A DNA stretch of 29,885 nt, taken from assembly GCA_949118805.1 (NCBI GenBank), contig CASAUJ010000019.1, positions 1 through 29,885 of the forward strand, read 5' to 3'. Each line of letters starts with the position of its first letter. The first letter of the stretch is position 1. Source of the DNA: an uncultured Clostridia bacterium (lineage in GTDB: Bacteria; Bacillota; Clostridia; TANB77; CAG-508). The translations under genes were made by a program, and so were the position numbers. Of the stretch, positions 7,682-15,490 are shown in pieces. The notes under the pieces are model-generated. The model had not been told where the DNA came from, made no database searches, and saw only the letters and a program-made list of their open reading frames with translations.

Positions 7682-9001
7682 TTGTTTAAGACGATCAAAA
7701 ATGCTTTAAAAACGCCAGAGGTAAGAAAAAGACTATTTTATACATTGATATTAATTATAGTATTTCGATTAGGATGTTATATTACAGTTCCTGGTGTAGA
7801 TAATATTGCATTAAATGAAGCAATGGGAGAAACAAATGGATTAGCAGGATTAATTGATATGATTTCTGGAGGAGCATTTTCAAGATTTTCTGTTTTTGCA
7901 ATGTCAATCAGTCCATATATTACAGCGTCTATTGTAATACAATTATTAGGAATGATTATTCCATCTTTGGAAAGGCTAACCAAAGAAGGAGGAGAAGAAG
8001 GAAGACAAAAGATTAATAAATACACCAAAATGCTAACACTTGTTTTAGCTTTAGTAGAAGGAATTGGAGTATATTTATCTTATCGTTCTTCAGGAATATT
8101 CGTAGATCAAACTTTCTTAACAGGAGCTTTAGTAGTTGCAGGATTAGTAGCAGGTACATCTTTGCTTATGTGGTTAGGAGAGCAAATTACGAACAAAGGA
8201 ATTGGAAATGGAATTTCATTATTGATTTTCATTGGTATTATTTCAGGACTACCAAGAGGTTTAACAACTTTATGGAGTTTCATCATGACAGAAGTAGGAT
8301 TTAGTACAACAGGATTGTTAACCGCAATTGGAGTTATTGTTGGGGCTTTGATCTTAGTGGCAGGAGTTGTATTTGTACAACAAGCAGAAAGAAGAGTACC
8401 TGTACAATATTCTAAAAAAGTAGTAGGAAGAAAAATGGTAGGAGCACAAAGTACACATATTCCATTAAAACTAGCTATGGCAGGGGTAATGCCAGTTATT
8501 TTTGCTTCTTCATTTATGACATTTCCAGCTATGATTATTCAAATTTTTGTACCAAACATAGCAACAGAAACAGGATTTTTAGCAGGATTATATAATTTTT
8601 CAATTGCAACATCCACTTCAAATGTAGGAATAGGATATTCCATAGCAAATGCAATTGTATATTTATTATTGATTATAGGATTCACTTTTTTCTATACATA
8701 TGCAACCTTTAATCCAGCAGAAGTATCTAATAATATTAAGAAAAATGGTGGATTTATACCAGGAATTAGAGCTGGTAAACCAACAACCGAATATTTATCT
8801 TCTATCATATCAAAATTAACAATGTTTGGAGGATTATTCTTATCTATTATTGCAATCTTACCAATGTTATTAAGATTTACGAACTTAAATATTGCGTTTG
8901 GTGGTACATCAATCTTAATCGTTGTAGGAGTCGCATTAGAAACAGTACAACAATTAGAATCTCAATTAGCGATGAGACACTATAAAGGATTCTTAGAATA
9001 A
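7682..9001 (+). CDS. secY: Preprotein translocase subunit SecY
   Basis: SecY is the channel of the Sec export machinery in the cytoplasmic membrane. The 439-residue protein has about ten hydrophobic helices and recognisable signatures: FRLGCYITVPGVD near the N terminus, the plug-region segment GLIDMISGGAFSRFSVFAMSISPYI, and the cytoplasmic loop GIRAGKPTTEYL. The start is TTG at 7682, immediately after the rplO stop, with GAGGTGAT at 7670-7677 inside rplO as ribosome binding site, so translation is coupled. A terminator follows. Confidence 0.96.
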   Translation: MFKTIKNALKTPEVRKRLFYTLILIIVFRLGCYITVPGVDNIALNEAMGETNGLAGLIDMISGGAFSRFSVFAMSISPYITASIVIQLLGMIIPSLERLTKEGGEEGRQKINKYTKMLTLVLALVEGIGVYLSYRSSGIFVDQTFLTGALVVAGLVAGTSLLMWLGEQITNKGIGNGISLLIFIGIISGLPRGLTTLWSFIMTEVGFSTTGLLTAIGVIVGALILVAGVVFVQQAERRVPVQYSKKVVGRKMVGAQSTHIPLKLAMAGVMPVIFASSFMTFPAMIIQIFVPNIATETGFLAGLYNFSIATSTSNVGIGYSIANAIVYLLLIIGFTFFYTYATFNPAEVSNNIKKNGGFIPGIRAGKPTTEYLSSIISKLTMFGGLFLSIIAILPMLLRFTNLNIAFGGTSILIVVGVALETVQQLESQLAMRHYKGFLE

Positions 9002-9013
9002 AATAGAAAAAAA

Positions 9014-9047
9014 CCGTACTATTAAGAAGAATAGCACGGCTTTTTTT
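9014..9047 (+). terminator. Intrinsic terminator after secY
   Basis: A 10-bp stem (CCGTACTATT with AATAGCACGG, one A-C mismatch) and a six-base loop are followed by C and seven T. It closes the S10-spc transcript 12 bases after the secY stop. Confidence 0.85.
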
Positions 9048-9053
9048 ATGCAG

Positions 9054-9119
9054 TGGCTAAAGTGGGACAGGCACAACATAACCAAAAATGGTTATGTTGT
9101 GCCTGTCCCATTTTAGCCA
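9054..9119. repeat. Large palindrome made of two head-to-head REP-like units
   Basis: Bases 9054-9084 and 9089-9119 are inverted copies able to form a 31-bp stem with one G-T pair and an AAAA loop. Each arm is one REP-like unit: an outer TGGCTA, a core GGGACAGGCAC, and an inner TAACCA. The same core recurs at 16081-16185 and 17581-17671. It sits between the secY terminator and a prepilin-like gene. Confidence 0.9.
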
Positions 9120-9160
9120 TTCTTCATCTTGAAAAAATGTAAACTTATAACCAAAACGTC

Positions 9161-9189
9161 TTGTTTTTCTTTTTTTTTATTAGTAAGAT
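9161..9189 (+). promoter_or_regulatory. Possible promoter of the first prepilin-like gene
   Basis: TTGTTT (9161-9166), a 17-base spacer and TAAGAT (9184-9189) resemble a sigma-A promoter, 34 bases upstream of the ATG at 9223. The local T-rich run makes a chance match possible. Confidence 0.4.
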
Positions 9190-9222
9190 AAAAAAGAAGA
9201 ACAAAAGAAGGGAAAATAGAAA

Positions 9223-10509
9223 ATGAAAAATCAAGAGAAAATTAAAGGAGTTACATTAATTGCCTTAGTGATTACCATTATTGTATTATTAATTTTAGCA
9301 GGAGTAAGTATAGCCACATTAACAGGAGAAGGAGGCATTTTAAATAAAGCAAGTACAGCCAAAGTTGAAAACAATAAAAGTAGTGTGGAGGAAGAACTAA
9401 AAATTGCTATTATGACAATTAAAACAGAAGCTATTGAAAAGGAAGAAAAGGCAACTTTGCAGGAATTAGCAGATGAAAATTCAAAGTATTCCCTAGAAAA
9501 ACAATTTGATTTTGAATGGATCGATAAAAATAGTAATCCATTACTAATCAAAAAAGACAATATTTTTTGTTATATTTATGATGACTTAAGTATAGAAGTA
9601 AGTACAACAGATGAAACATTTGGAATAACAACTAATTTGCAAAATTGTAAATTAAGTAATACAAAAACAAGGTTAGTAAAAGATTCTCCTTATGCAACAG
9701 AATTATTATTAGATAAATTCTATGAAATTGAATCTGTAAATGTACTAATGGGAGAACAAGATGTCACAGAACAAACTTATAATGTAGAAAATAAAACCAT
9801 ATCAATAGAAAGATTAATAGACAATATAACCATAACAATTGTTAGCAAAATAGAACTAGATAATGTAGCAATTTTAGTACAAATGTTAGATGAAAATTGT
9901 AGTTATACAACTATGACAGAAGTTATTAATGATACAGAATTTTTGAATCAACTTTTAGGAAATGAGAAAACGTTACAATATATTTTTGATAGTAAAAATG
10001 TAATTCTTCCAGTTCTTATTTCAAATGCACAAGTATTTACTTCTTTAGTGAATAATGAAAATGTATTTAAAGCAATGTGTGAAAACGAAAATGCACGTTT
10101 AGCCATGTATAATAATTATACCGTGACAGAAAGCATTTTAGCTAATTCTACGAAGGCAATTAATGTTATGAAAAGTAGTTCCAGGTATCAAGTAGTTAAT
10201 AATTCTATTGATAACCGTAGAAATTTTTCAACTTTGTATTCTGGGAAAGCATTTGTTTTTTCGATAAGTCAAAGTTGTAGCAATAGTTCAATGAATGAGG
10301 GGAAAGCAAGTACTTATAATTGTTATCATCATGGAGAATATTTAAATGGTGGTATAATAGAAAATAGGAGTGCACGTACATTATATGGAACAACAGGATT
10401 AATGGAAAACATTAGAAAGTTTGCTTCCTCTGTCAATGCAGCGCATTTTGATCATAATAATGGAAATGGAGATAGCGGAATAGGATATGCAGCAATTTTT
10501 AAAATCTAA
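9223..10509 (+). CDS. Prepilin-like surface protein with helical repeats
   Basis: The N terminus is type IV prepilin-like: a short basic leader ending at G9, then VTLIALVITIIVLLILAGVS as the hydrophobic helix and a TGEGGIL exit motif. The residue at mature position 5, normally Glu, is Ala14. Residues about 40-130 are charged and helical. Residues about 210-325 look like short helical repeats, each with a hydrophobic face and Asn (LLGNEKTLQYIF, LVNNENVFKAM and similar). The last 100 residues form a distinct Ser/Asn/Gly-rich domain. I infer membrane anchoring with the C terminus outside; the true function is unknown. It stands alone between secY and adk, breaking the usual gene order, and has its own promoter and terminator. 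Confidence 0.8.
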   Translation: MKNQEKIKGVTLIALVITIIVLLILAGVSIATLTGEGGILNKASTAKVENNKSSVEEELKIAIMTIKTEAIEKEEKATLQELADENSKYSLEKQFDFEWIDKNSNPLLIKKDNIFCYIYDDLSIEVSTTDETFGITTNLQNCKLSNTKTRLVKDSPYATELLLDKFYEIESVNVLMGEQDVTEQTYNVENKTISIERLIDNITITIVSKIELDNVAILVQMLDENCSYTTMTEVINDTEFLNQLLGNEKTLQYIFDSKNVILPVLISNAQVFTSLVNNENVFKAMCENENARLAMYNNYTVTESILANSTKAINVMKSSSRYQVVNNSIDNRRNFSTLYSGKAFVFSISQSCSNSSMNEGKASTYNCYHHGEYLNGGIIENRSARTLYGTTGLMENIRKFASSVNAAHFDHNNGNGDSGIGYAAIFKI

Positions 10510-10531
10510 ATATTATATTTAAATTTAAAGT

Positions 10532-10570
10532 AAATAAGAACATAGTTTATTTTAACAATGTTCTTATTTT
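10532..10570 (+). terminator. Terminator after the first prepilin-like gene
   Basis: A 12-bp perfect stem (10532-10543 with 10558-10569) and a 14-base loop end in a short T run. It isolates the gene from adk. Confidence 0.7.
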
Positions 10571-10665
10571 GATTAAAGAAATAAAAAAGAAAAAATAGAT
10601 TATGTAGTATGAATTCTGTTTTTATTTATAAGAAGATATAAATTTTCTCAAAACACAAAAAAAGC

Positions 10666-10694
10666 TTGAAAAATTCTAATTTTTATAGTACAAT
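10666..10694 (+). promoter_or_regulatory. Sigma-A-type promoter of adk
   Basis: TTGAAA (10666-10671), exactly 17 bases, then TACAAT (10689-10694). The predicted start of transcription, near 10701, is 28 bases before the adk ATG. The promoter is needed because the preceding terminator and inserted gene cut adk off from the spc operon. Confidence 0.8.
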
Positions 10695-10728
10695 AAGGCA
10701 AGAAAAAAGAGATAAGGAGAGATTTTTT

Positions 10729-11397
10729 ATGGTAATTATCATGTTAGGAGCACAAGGAACTGGAAAAGGTACGATTGCAGGAATTATAAGTGAACAAACT
10801 AATTTTCCGCAAATATCAACAGGAGATATTTTTCGAAAAAATATTAGTGAAAAAACGGAATTGGGAATCAAAGCAGATCAATATATAGCAAATGGGAATT
10901 TAGTACCAGATGAAATTACAGTGCCAATGGTAGTGGATCGATTAAATCAAGAAGATACCAAAAATGGAGCAATTCTAGATGGATTTCCAAGAACCACTGC
11001 TCAGGCTGAAAAATTAGATCAAATTTTAGCTAACTTAGGAAAAAAAGTAGATTTAGTAATTAACTTGTCAACGCCAAGAGAAGAGTTAATTGACAGAATG
11101 TTAACAAGAAGAGTATGTAGCAATCAAGAATGTAAAACAACTTACAATATAAAATTAAGTCCACCAAAAGAAGAAGGAATCTGTGATAAATGTGGATCTA
11201 CTTTAAAACAAAGAGAAGATGATTCTAATCCAGAAGCCATAAATCGAAGATTAGAAATCTATGAAGAACAAACCAGTCCATTAGTAGAATATTATACAAA
11301 AAAAGGAGTATTAAGAACAGAAGTAGTAAGCACATCTATTAATAGAATGGGAAAAGATGTAGCTGAAGATATTTTAAAAGATATAAAAAAAGATTAA
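10729..11397 (+). CDS. adk: Adenylate kinase, zinc-binding type
   Basis: Adk interconverts ATP + AMP and 2 ADP in the cytoplasm. The 222-residue protein has the P-loop GAQGTGKGT (residues 7-15), the AMP-site STGDIFR motif, the DGFPRT motif, and a long LID domain. The LID has four cysteines (C130, C135, C152, C155), the structural zinc site typical of Gram-positive enzymes. The ATG at 10729 follows AAGGAGA. An in-frame TTG at 10666 coincides with the -35 box and cannot be the start. It is followed by map after 15 bases. Confidence 0.96.
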   Translation: MVIIMLGAQGTGKGTIAGIISEQTNFPQISTGDIFRKNISEKTELGIKADQYIANGNLVPDEITVPMVVDRLNQEDTKNGAILDGFPRTTAQAEKLDQILANLGKKVDLVINLSTPREELIDRMLTRRVCSNQECKTTYNIKLSPPKEEGICDKCGSTLKQREDDSNPEAINRRLEIYEEQTSPLVEYYTKKGVLRTEVVSTSINRMGKDVAEDILKDIKKD

Positions 11398-11412
11398 GGG
11401 AGACGAATAAAA

Positions 11413-12183
11413 TTGGTAACCATTAAATCAAAAAGAGAAATTGAATTCATGCGAGAAGTATGCAAAGTGGTTGCATTGACTTATCAAGAATTAGAAAAAA
11501 GAATAAAACCAGGTATTTCAACTTGGGAATTAGATCAAATAGCAGAACAGAAGATGAGAAGTTTAGGCGCTGTTCCAGCAGAAAAGGGATATGATATTGG
11601 AATTCGAGGAGTACCACCTTTTCCTGCGTCTATTTGTGTATCGATTAATGAGGAAGTGATTCATGGAATTCCTTCTAAAAATCGAATTCTCCAAGAAGGA
11701 GATATTGTAAGCATTGACACTGTGGCTGAAAAAAATGGATATAATGGAGATGCTGCTAGAACTTTTGTGGTAGGAAAAACATCAAAAGAGGCATTAAAAT
11801 TAATAGAAGTAACAAAACAAGCCTTTTTTGAAGGAATTCAATATGCCAAACCAGGAAATCGAATCGGTGATGTATGTCATGCTATTGGGGAGTATGTACA
11901 TGCACAAGGTTTTTCTGTCATAAGAGAATTTCAAGGACATGGAATTGGAAAAGAAATGCATGAGGAGCCAGGAATTCCGAATTATGGAAAAGCAGGAAGA
12001 GGAATTCGATTAGAGCCAGGTATGACATTAGCTATAGAACCGATGGTAATAGCAGGAAAACCCAATATTTTAGAAAAAGGAGATGGCTGGACTATCATAA
12101 CAGAAGATGGTAGTTTATCAGCTCATTTTGAAAATACAATTTTAATTACAGAAAAAGAGCCAGAAATATTGACAATCCTTTAA
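11413..12183 (+). CDS. map: Methionine aminopeptidase, type I
   Basis: Map removes the initiator Met from nascent proteins. The 256-residue protein begins MVTIKSKREIEFMR and shows the five metal ligands in context: the two Asp in SIDTVAEKNGYNGDAA, the His in GHGIGKEMHE, the Glu in AIEPM and the Glu in FENT. The start is TTG at 11413 after a GGGAGACG ribosome binding site. The adk-map pairing is standard. The promoter for infA begins inside its last codons. Confidence 0.96.
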   Translation: MVTIKSKREIEFMREVCKVVALTYQELEKRIKPGISTWELDQIAEQKMRSLGAVPAEKGYDIGIRGVPPFPASICVSINEEVIHGIPSKNRILQEGDIVSIDTVAEKNGYNGDAARTFVVGKTSKEALKLIEVTKQAFFEGIQYAKPGNRIGDVCHAIGEYVHAQGFSVIREFQGHGIGKEMHEEPGIPNYGKAGRGIRLEPGMTLAIEPMVIAGKPNILEKGDGWTIITEDGSLSAHFENTILITEKEPEILTIL

Positions 12184-12197
12184 AAATGATGTATAAT
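12169..12197 (+). promoter_or_regulatory. Perfect-consensus promoter for the infA-alpha operon
   Basis: TTGACA (12169-12174), a 17-base spacer and TATAAT (12192-12197) match the sigma-A consensus at all twelve positions. The -35 box lies inside the end of map. It would give strong transcription of infA, rpmJ, rpsM, rpsK, rpsD, rpoA and rplQ independent of adk-map. Confidence 0.88.
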
Positions 12198-12208
12198 ACA
12201 GAAGTTAA

Positions 12209-12234
12209 AAAGCAAAATAGCCTTATTTTGCTTT
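12209..12234 (+). promoter_or_regulatory. 5' leader stem-loop of infA mRNA
   Basis: AAAGCAAAATA (12209-12219) pairs perfectly over 11 bp with TATTTTGCTTT (12224-12234) around a GCCT loop. It begins about five bases after the predicted transcription start and has no T run, so it is more likely an mRNA-stabilising 5' hairpin or a protein-binding site than a terminator. Confidence 0.65.
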
Positions 12235-12272
12235 AAAATCTTTGGAAAAGCTCTTTAAGGAGGGAGAAAGAA

Positions 12273-12491
12273 TTGGCAAAAGAAGATGTGATTGAAATTG
12301 AAGGAACGGTAGTAGAATCGTTACCAAATACAAATTTCAAGGTAGAACTTGAAAATGGACATCAAATATTAGCACATATATCTGGAAAATTGAGAATGAA
12401 TTATATCAAAATTTTACCAGGTGATAAAGTAAAAGTAGAATTATCACCATATGATTTAACAAGAGGAAGAATCACTTGGAGAGCAAAATAA
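12273..12491 (+). CDS. infA: Translation initiation factor IF-1
   Basis: IF-1 binds the ribosomal A site during initiation. The 72-residue OB-fold protein has the family sequence AKEDVIEIEGTVVESLPN and ends DLTRGRITWRAK. The start is TTG at 12273, with AAGGAGGG at 12257-12264. It is the first gene after the consensus promoter and is followed by rpmJ. Confidence 0.97.
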   Translation: MAKEDVIEIEGTVVESLPNTNFKVELENGHQILAHISGKLRMNYIKILPGDKVKVELSPYDLTRGRITWRAK

Positions 12492-12541
12492 AAAAGTTAA
12501 AAATTAACCCAACTAATATATAAATTCAGGAGGTGCAAAAA

Positions 12542-12655
12542 ATGAAAGTAAGACCATCAGTGAAGAAAATTTGTGACAAATGTAAAATCATAAAAAGAAA
12601 AGGTGTGATTAGAGTTATTTGTGAAAACCCTAAACACAAACAAAGACAAGGTTAA
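12542..12655 (+). CDS. rpmJ: 50S ribosomal protein L36, zinc-binding type
   Basis: L36 is a 37-residue zinc-ribbon protein of the large subunit. Translation from ATG 12542 reads MKVRPSVKKICDKCKIIKRK and ends KHKQRQG. The zinc ligands C11, C14, C27 and H32 are all present. CAGGAGGTGC precedes the start. It lies between infA and rpsM as is normal. Confidence 0.96.
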   Translation: MKVRPSVKKICDKCKIIKRKGVIRVICENPKHKQRQG

Positions 12656-12671
12656 TCCTTAACAAGTTCAT

Positions 12672-12731
12672 AACACAAATTAGGTAGCGGCTGTGAACCC
12701 AAAAAAGGGGGATACATATCCAATTTGTGTT
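12672..12731 (+). ncRNA. Structured leader element I between rpmJ and rpsM
   Basis: A perfect 10-bp closing stem (AACACAAATT 12672-12681 with AATTTGTGTT 12722-12731) encloses about 40 bases. Inside, GGAT/ATCC (12710-12713 with 12718-12721) and either GGT/ACC or CCC/GGG can pair, giving a three-way junction-like fold. It has no T run, so it is not a terminator. I do not recognise it as a named riboswitch. It may be a ribosomal protein binding site. Confidence 0.6.
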
Positions 12732-12740
12732 TATATATAT

Positions 12741-12806
12741 GTCTTAAACCTTCAAAGAGACTGGGGTAAACACCAGTAGCATTTCACCTTTGAAGAAATT
12801 TAGGAC
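12741..12806 (+). ncRNA. Structured leader element II upstream of rpsM
   Basis: Three stacked stems are visible: GTCTTAAA/TTTAGGAC (12741-12748 with 12799-12806, one G-T), CTTCAAAG/CTTTGAAG (12750-12757 with 12788-12795), and ACTGG/CCAGT (12760-12764 with 12773-12777). The eight-base apical loop can form a short pseudoknot (GGT with ACC at 12786-12788) that competes with the middle stem. It ends 14 bases before the rpsM ribosome binding site, a position suited to translational control. Confidence 0.6.
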
Positions 12807-12836
12807 AATTATTATATTTTGGAGGTGCAAAAAAAT

Positions 12837-13205
12837 ATGGCTCGTATAGCAGGAGTAGATTTACCAAAAGAAAAAAGAGTAGAAATAGGACTTACCTATA
12901 TATATGGAATAGGGGTATCAAGTTCTAGAAAAATTCTTGCAAAAGCTGGTATTGATCCAGATACTAGAATTAAAGATTTAACAGATGACCAAGTAAATGA
13001 TATTAGAAAAGTAATGGATGAATCTTATACCGTTGAAGGTGATTTAAGAAGAGAAGTTGCTCTTAATATCAAACGACTTACTGAAATTGGTTGTTATAGA
13101 GGATTAAGACATAGAAAAGGTCTTCCAGTTAGAGGTCAAAGAACAAAAACAAATGCAAGAACTAGAAAAGGCCCTAGAAAATTAGTTAGCAAAAGTAAAA
13201 AATAG
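12837..13205 (+). CDS. rpsM: 30S ribosomal protein S13
   Basis: S13 forms the head-to-50S bridge and contacts tRNA. The ATG at 12837 gives the standard 122 residues starting MARIAGVDLPKEKRVEIGLTYIYGIG. The C-terminal basic tail GLPVRGQRTKTNARTRKGPRK is diagnostic. GGAGGTG at 12821-12827 is the ribosome binding site; an upstream in-frame start at 12819 would begin at the ribosome binding site and is rejected. Confidence 0.97.
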   Translation: MARIAGVDLPKEKRVEIGLTYIYGIGVSSSRKILAKAGIDPDTRIKDLTDDQVNDIRKVMDESYTVEGDLRREVALNIKRLTEIGCYRGLRHRKGLPVRGQRTKTNARTRKGPRKLVSKSKK

Positions 13206-13298
13206 ATTTAAGAAAAATCAAATTATTTTATAATTTAAAAAAATGAATAGATATAGGATATTCAGAATGAAATTTTGAATAAGGAGGAAAAAAGCAAA

Positions 13299-13694
13299 AT
13301 GGCTAAAAATGTAACAACAAAAAAAGTAGCTAGAAGAAATAGAAAAAACATTGAAAAAGGAGCAGCTCATATTCATTCTAGTTTTAATAATACAATCGTT
13401 ACAATTACAGATACACAAGGAAATGCAATTTCATGGGGAAGTGCTGGAGAATTAGGATTCAAAGGTTCTAGAAAAAGTACCCCATATGCAGCAGGGCAAG
13501 TAGCAGAAACAGCTGCAAAAGCTGCTATGGAACATGGATTGAAATCAGTAGAAGTATTTGTAAAAGGACCAGGTTCAGGTAGAGAAGCAGCAATTCGTGC
13601 ACTTCAAACAGCTGGTTTAGAATTGAGTAGTATTAAGGATGTAACACCAATACCACACAATGGCTGTCGACCACCAAAAAGACGTAGAGTTTAG
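13299..13694 (+). CDS. rpsK: 30S ribosomal protein S11
   Basis: S11 lies on the 30S platform near the Shine-Dalgarno helix. The ATG at 13299 gives 131 residues with AAGGAGG at 13281-13287. Signatures: AAHIHSSFNNTIVTITD, GSRKSTPYAAGQVAE, and the C-terminal DVTPIPHNGCRPPKRRRV. An in-frame start at 13275 would precede the ribosome binding site and is rejected. Confidence 0.97.
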   Translation: MAKNVTTKKVARRNRKNIEKGAAHIHSSFNNTIVTITDTQGNAISWGSAGELGFKGSRKSTPYAAGQVAETAAKAAMEHGLKSVEVFVKGPGSGREAAIRALQTAGLELSSIKDVTPIPHNGCRPPKRRRV

Positions 13695-13788
13695 AAAGAA
13701 TGATTGATCAAACTTTTTAGAATAGAGAATGATATCATTTTAATAAAGAAAAAGTTGTAAACCGAAAAAAGGGAAAGGAGTAAAAATA

Positions 13789-14415
13789 ATGGCAAGATAT
13801 AAAGACGAGCAATGTCGTAGATGCCGTAGAGAAGGACAAAAATTGTTCTTAAAAGGGGAAAGATGTTATACGGATAAATGTAGTATTTCTAGAAGAAATT
13901 ATGCACCTGGACAACATGGACAAAAAAGAGCAAAACTTTCTGAATACGGAACACAGTTAAGAGAAAAACAAAAAACGAAAGCATATTATGGAGTGGGAGA
14001 AAAACAATTTAGAAAATATTTTGAAATGGCTTCTAATAAAAAAGGAGTAACAGGTGAAAACTTATTGCAAATATTAGAAAGTAGATTAGACAATGTTGTG
14101 TATCGATTAGGATTTGGAACTTCTAGAGCACAAGCAAGACAATTTGTAAATCATGCACAATTTGAGGTAAATGGTAAAAAAGTTGATATTCCATCTTACT
14201 TAGTAAAAACAGGAGATATCATTACTTTAAGAGAAAGCAAAAAAGATAATGCTACTATCAAAATAAATGTAGAAGAATCAAGCAAAAGACCAGTTCCAGC
14301 ATGGTTAGAAAAAGAAAATGGAAAAGTAGCTGGTAAAGTTATTAGATTAGCGTCTAGAGAAGACATAGATATTCCAATTGAAGAACATTTAATAGTAGAG
14401 CTTTACTCAAAATAA
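13789..14415 (+). CDS. rpsD: 30S ribosomal protein S4, zinc-binding type
   Basis: S4 nucleates 30S assembly and is a known autoregulator of ribosomal operons in other bacteria. The 208-residue protein has four N-terminal cysteines (C9, C12, C26, C31), the zinc form, and the S4 RNA-binding domain with ESRLDNVVYRLGF and QARQFVNHAQFEVNGKKVDIPSYLV. Its location in the alpha operon between rpsK and rpoA is usual in Clostridia, unlike the separate rpsD of Bacillus. GGAAAGGAG precedes the ATG. Confidence 0.97.
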   Translation: MARYKDEQCRRCRREGQKLFLKGERCYTDKCSISRRNYAPGQHGQKRAKLSEYGTQLREKQKTKAYYGVGEKQFRKYFEMASNKKGVTGENLLQILESRLDNVVYRLGFGTSRAQARQFVNHAQFEVNGKKVDIPSYLVKTGDIITLRESKKDNATIKINVEESSKRPVPAWLEKENGKVAGKVIRLASREDIDIPIEEHLIVELYSK

Positions 14416-14509
14416 TAATGGTTGGAAGTAAAGTAATAATTTACATTAGAACCATAGAAAGTTTTTAGAAAAGTTTGGGAAAGATATTCCTAAAATTTAG
14501 GAGGGAAAA

Positions 14510-15457
14510 ATGATAGAATTTGAAAAGCCAAATATTGAATGTCTAGAAGTCGATGATACTAATAATTATGCAAAATTTGTATGCGAGCCATTAGAAAGAG
14601 GATATGGAGTGACAATTGGAAATTCTTTAAGAAGAATATTACTTTCATCACTTCCAGGATGTGCTATCACAGGCGTAAAAATAGAGGGGGTATTACATGA
14701 ATTTTCTACGATTCCAAATGTAGTAGAAGATGTACCTGAAATTATTGTTAATTTGAAAAATGTCAGACTAAAATTCAATGATAACGAAGAAAAGGTTTTA
14801 AGAATTGATGTGAAAGGGGAAGGAGAAGTAACTGCTGCTGATATTATTACAGATGGAACAGTTGAAGTCCTAAACCCAGAATTATACATAGCTACCATTT
14901 CTGAAGGTGGAAGCTTAAAAATGGAAATGACAGCAGATAAAGGAAGAGGATATAACTCTGCCGAAAAAAATAAAAAACCAAATCAAGATATATCAGTACT
15001 TCCTATCGATTCTATCTATACACCAGTTAAAAAAGTGAATTATCAAGTAGAAAATACAAGAGTAGGGCAAATGGTAGATTACGACAAATTAGTCATTGAA
15101 GTATGGACAGATGGAAGTTTAAAAGCACATGAAGCATTAAGCTTAGCTGCCAAGGTAATGACAGGACATCTAGAATTATTTATTGATCTATCAGAGGCTA
15201 CTAAAAATACTCAAGTAATGATAGAGAAAGAAGAATCAAAGAAAGAAAAAGTATTAGAAATGTCAATTGAAGAATTAGAATTGTCTGTTAGATCATTCAA
15301 CTGTTTAAAGAGAGCAGGAATTGCTACTGTTGAAGACCTAACAAATAAATCTGAAACAGAAATGATGAAAGTAAGAAATCTAGGAAAAAAATCATTTGAT
15401 GAAGTAACTGCAAAATTACGTTCACTAGGATTAGATTTTGCTTCAGAAGATGAATAG
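14510..15457 (+). CDS. rpoA: RNA polymerase alpha subunit
   Basis: RpoA dimerises to start assembly of RNA polymerase. The 315 residues cover the N-terminal dimerisation domain (GYGVTIGNSLRRILLSSLPG) and the C-terminal DNA- and regulator-binding domain (VRSFNCLKRAGIATVEDLTNK and VRNLGKKSFDEV). The ribosome binding site AGGAGG at 14499-14504 overlaps the right half of a TCCTAAA-A-TTTAGGA inverted repeat (14488-14502), which could partly mask it. Confidence 0.97.
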   Translation: MIEFEKPNIECLEVDDTNNYAKFVCEPLERGYGVTIGNSLRRILLSSLPGCAITGVKIEGVLHEFSTIPNVVEDVPEIIVNLKNVRLKFNDNEEKVLRIDVKGEGEVTAADIITDGTVEVLNPELYIATISEGGSLKMEMTADKGRGYNSAEKNKKPNQDISVLPIDSIYTPVKKVNYQVENTRVGQMVDYDKLVIEVWTDGSLKAHEALSLAAKVMTGHLELFIDLSEATKNTQVMIEKEESKKEKVLEMSIEELELSVRSFNCLKRAGIATVEDLTNKSETEMMKVRNLGKKSFDEVTAKLRSLGLDFASEDE

Positions 15458-15490
15458 AAGAAGTTTTTAAGTAAAAGGAAGGTGAAAAAA

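Noticed and set aside
9223..10509. Phage tail protein instead of a bacterial surface protein
   Set aside because: The helical repeats and Ser/Asn-rich C terminus resemble tail proteins, but the prepilin leader, separate promoter and terminator, and absence of other phage genes argue against a prophage remnant.
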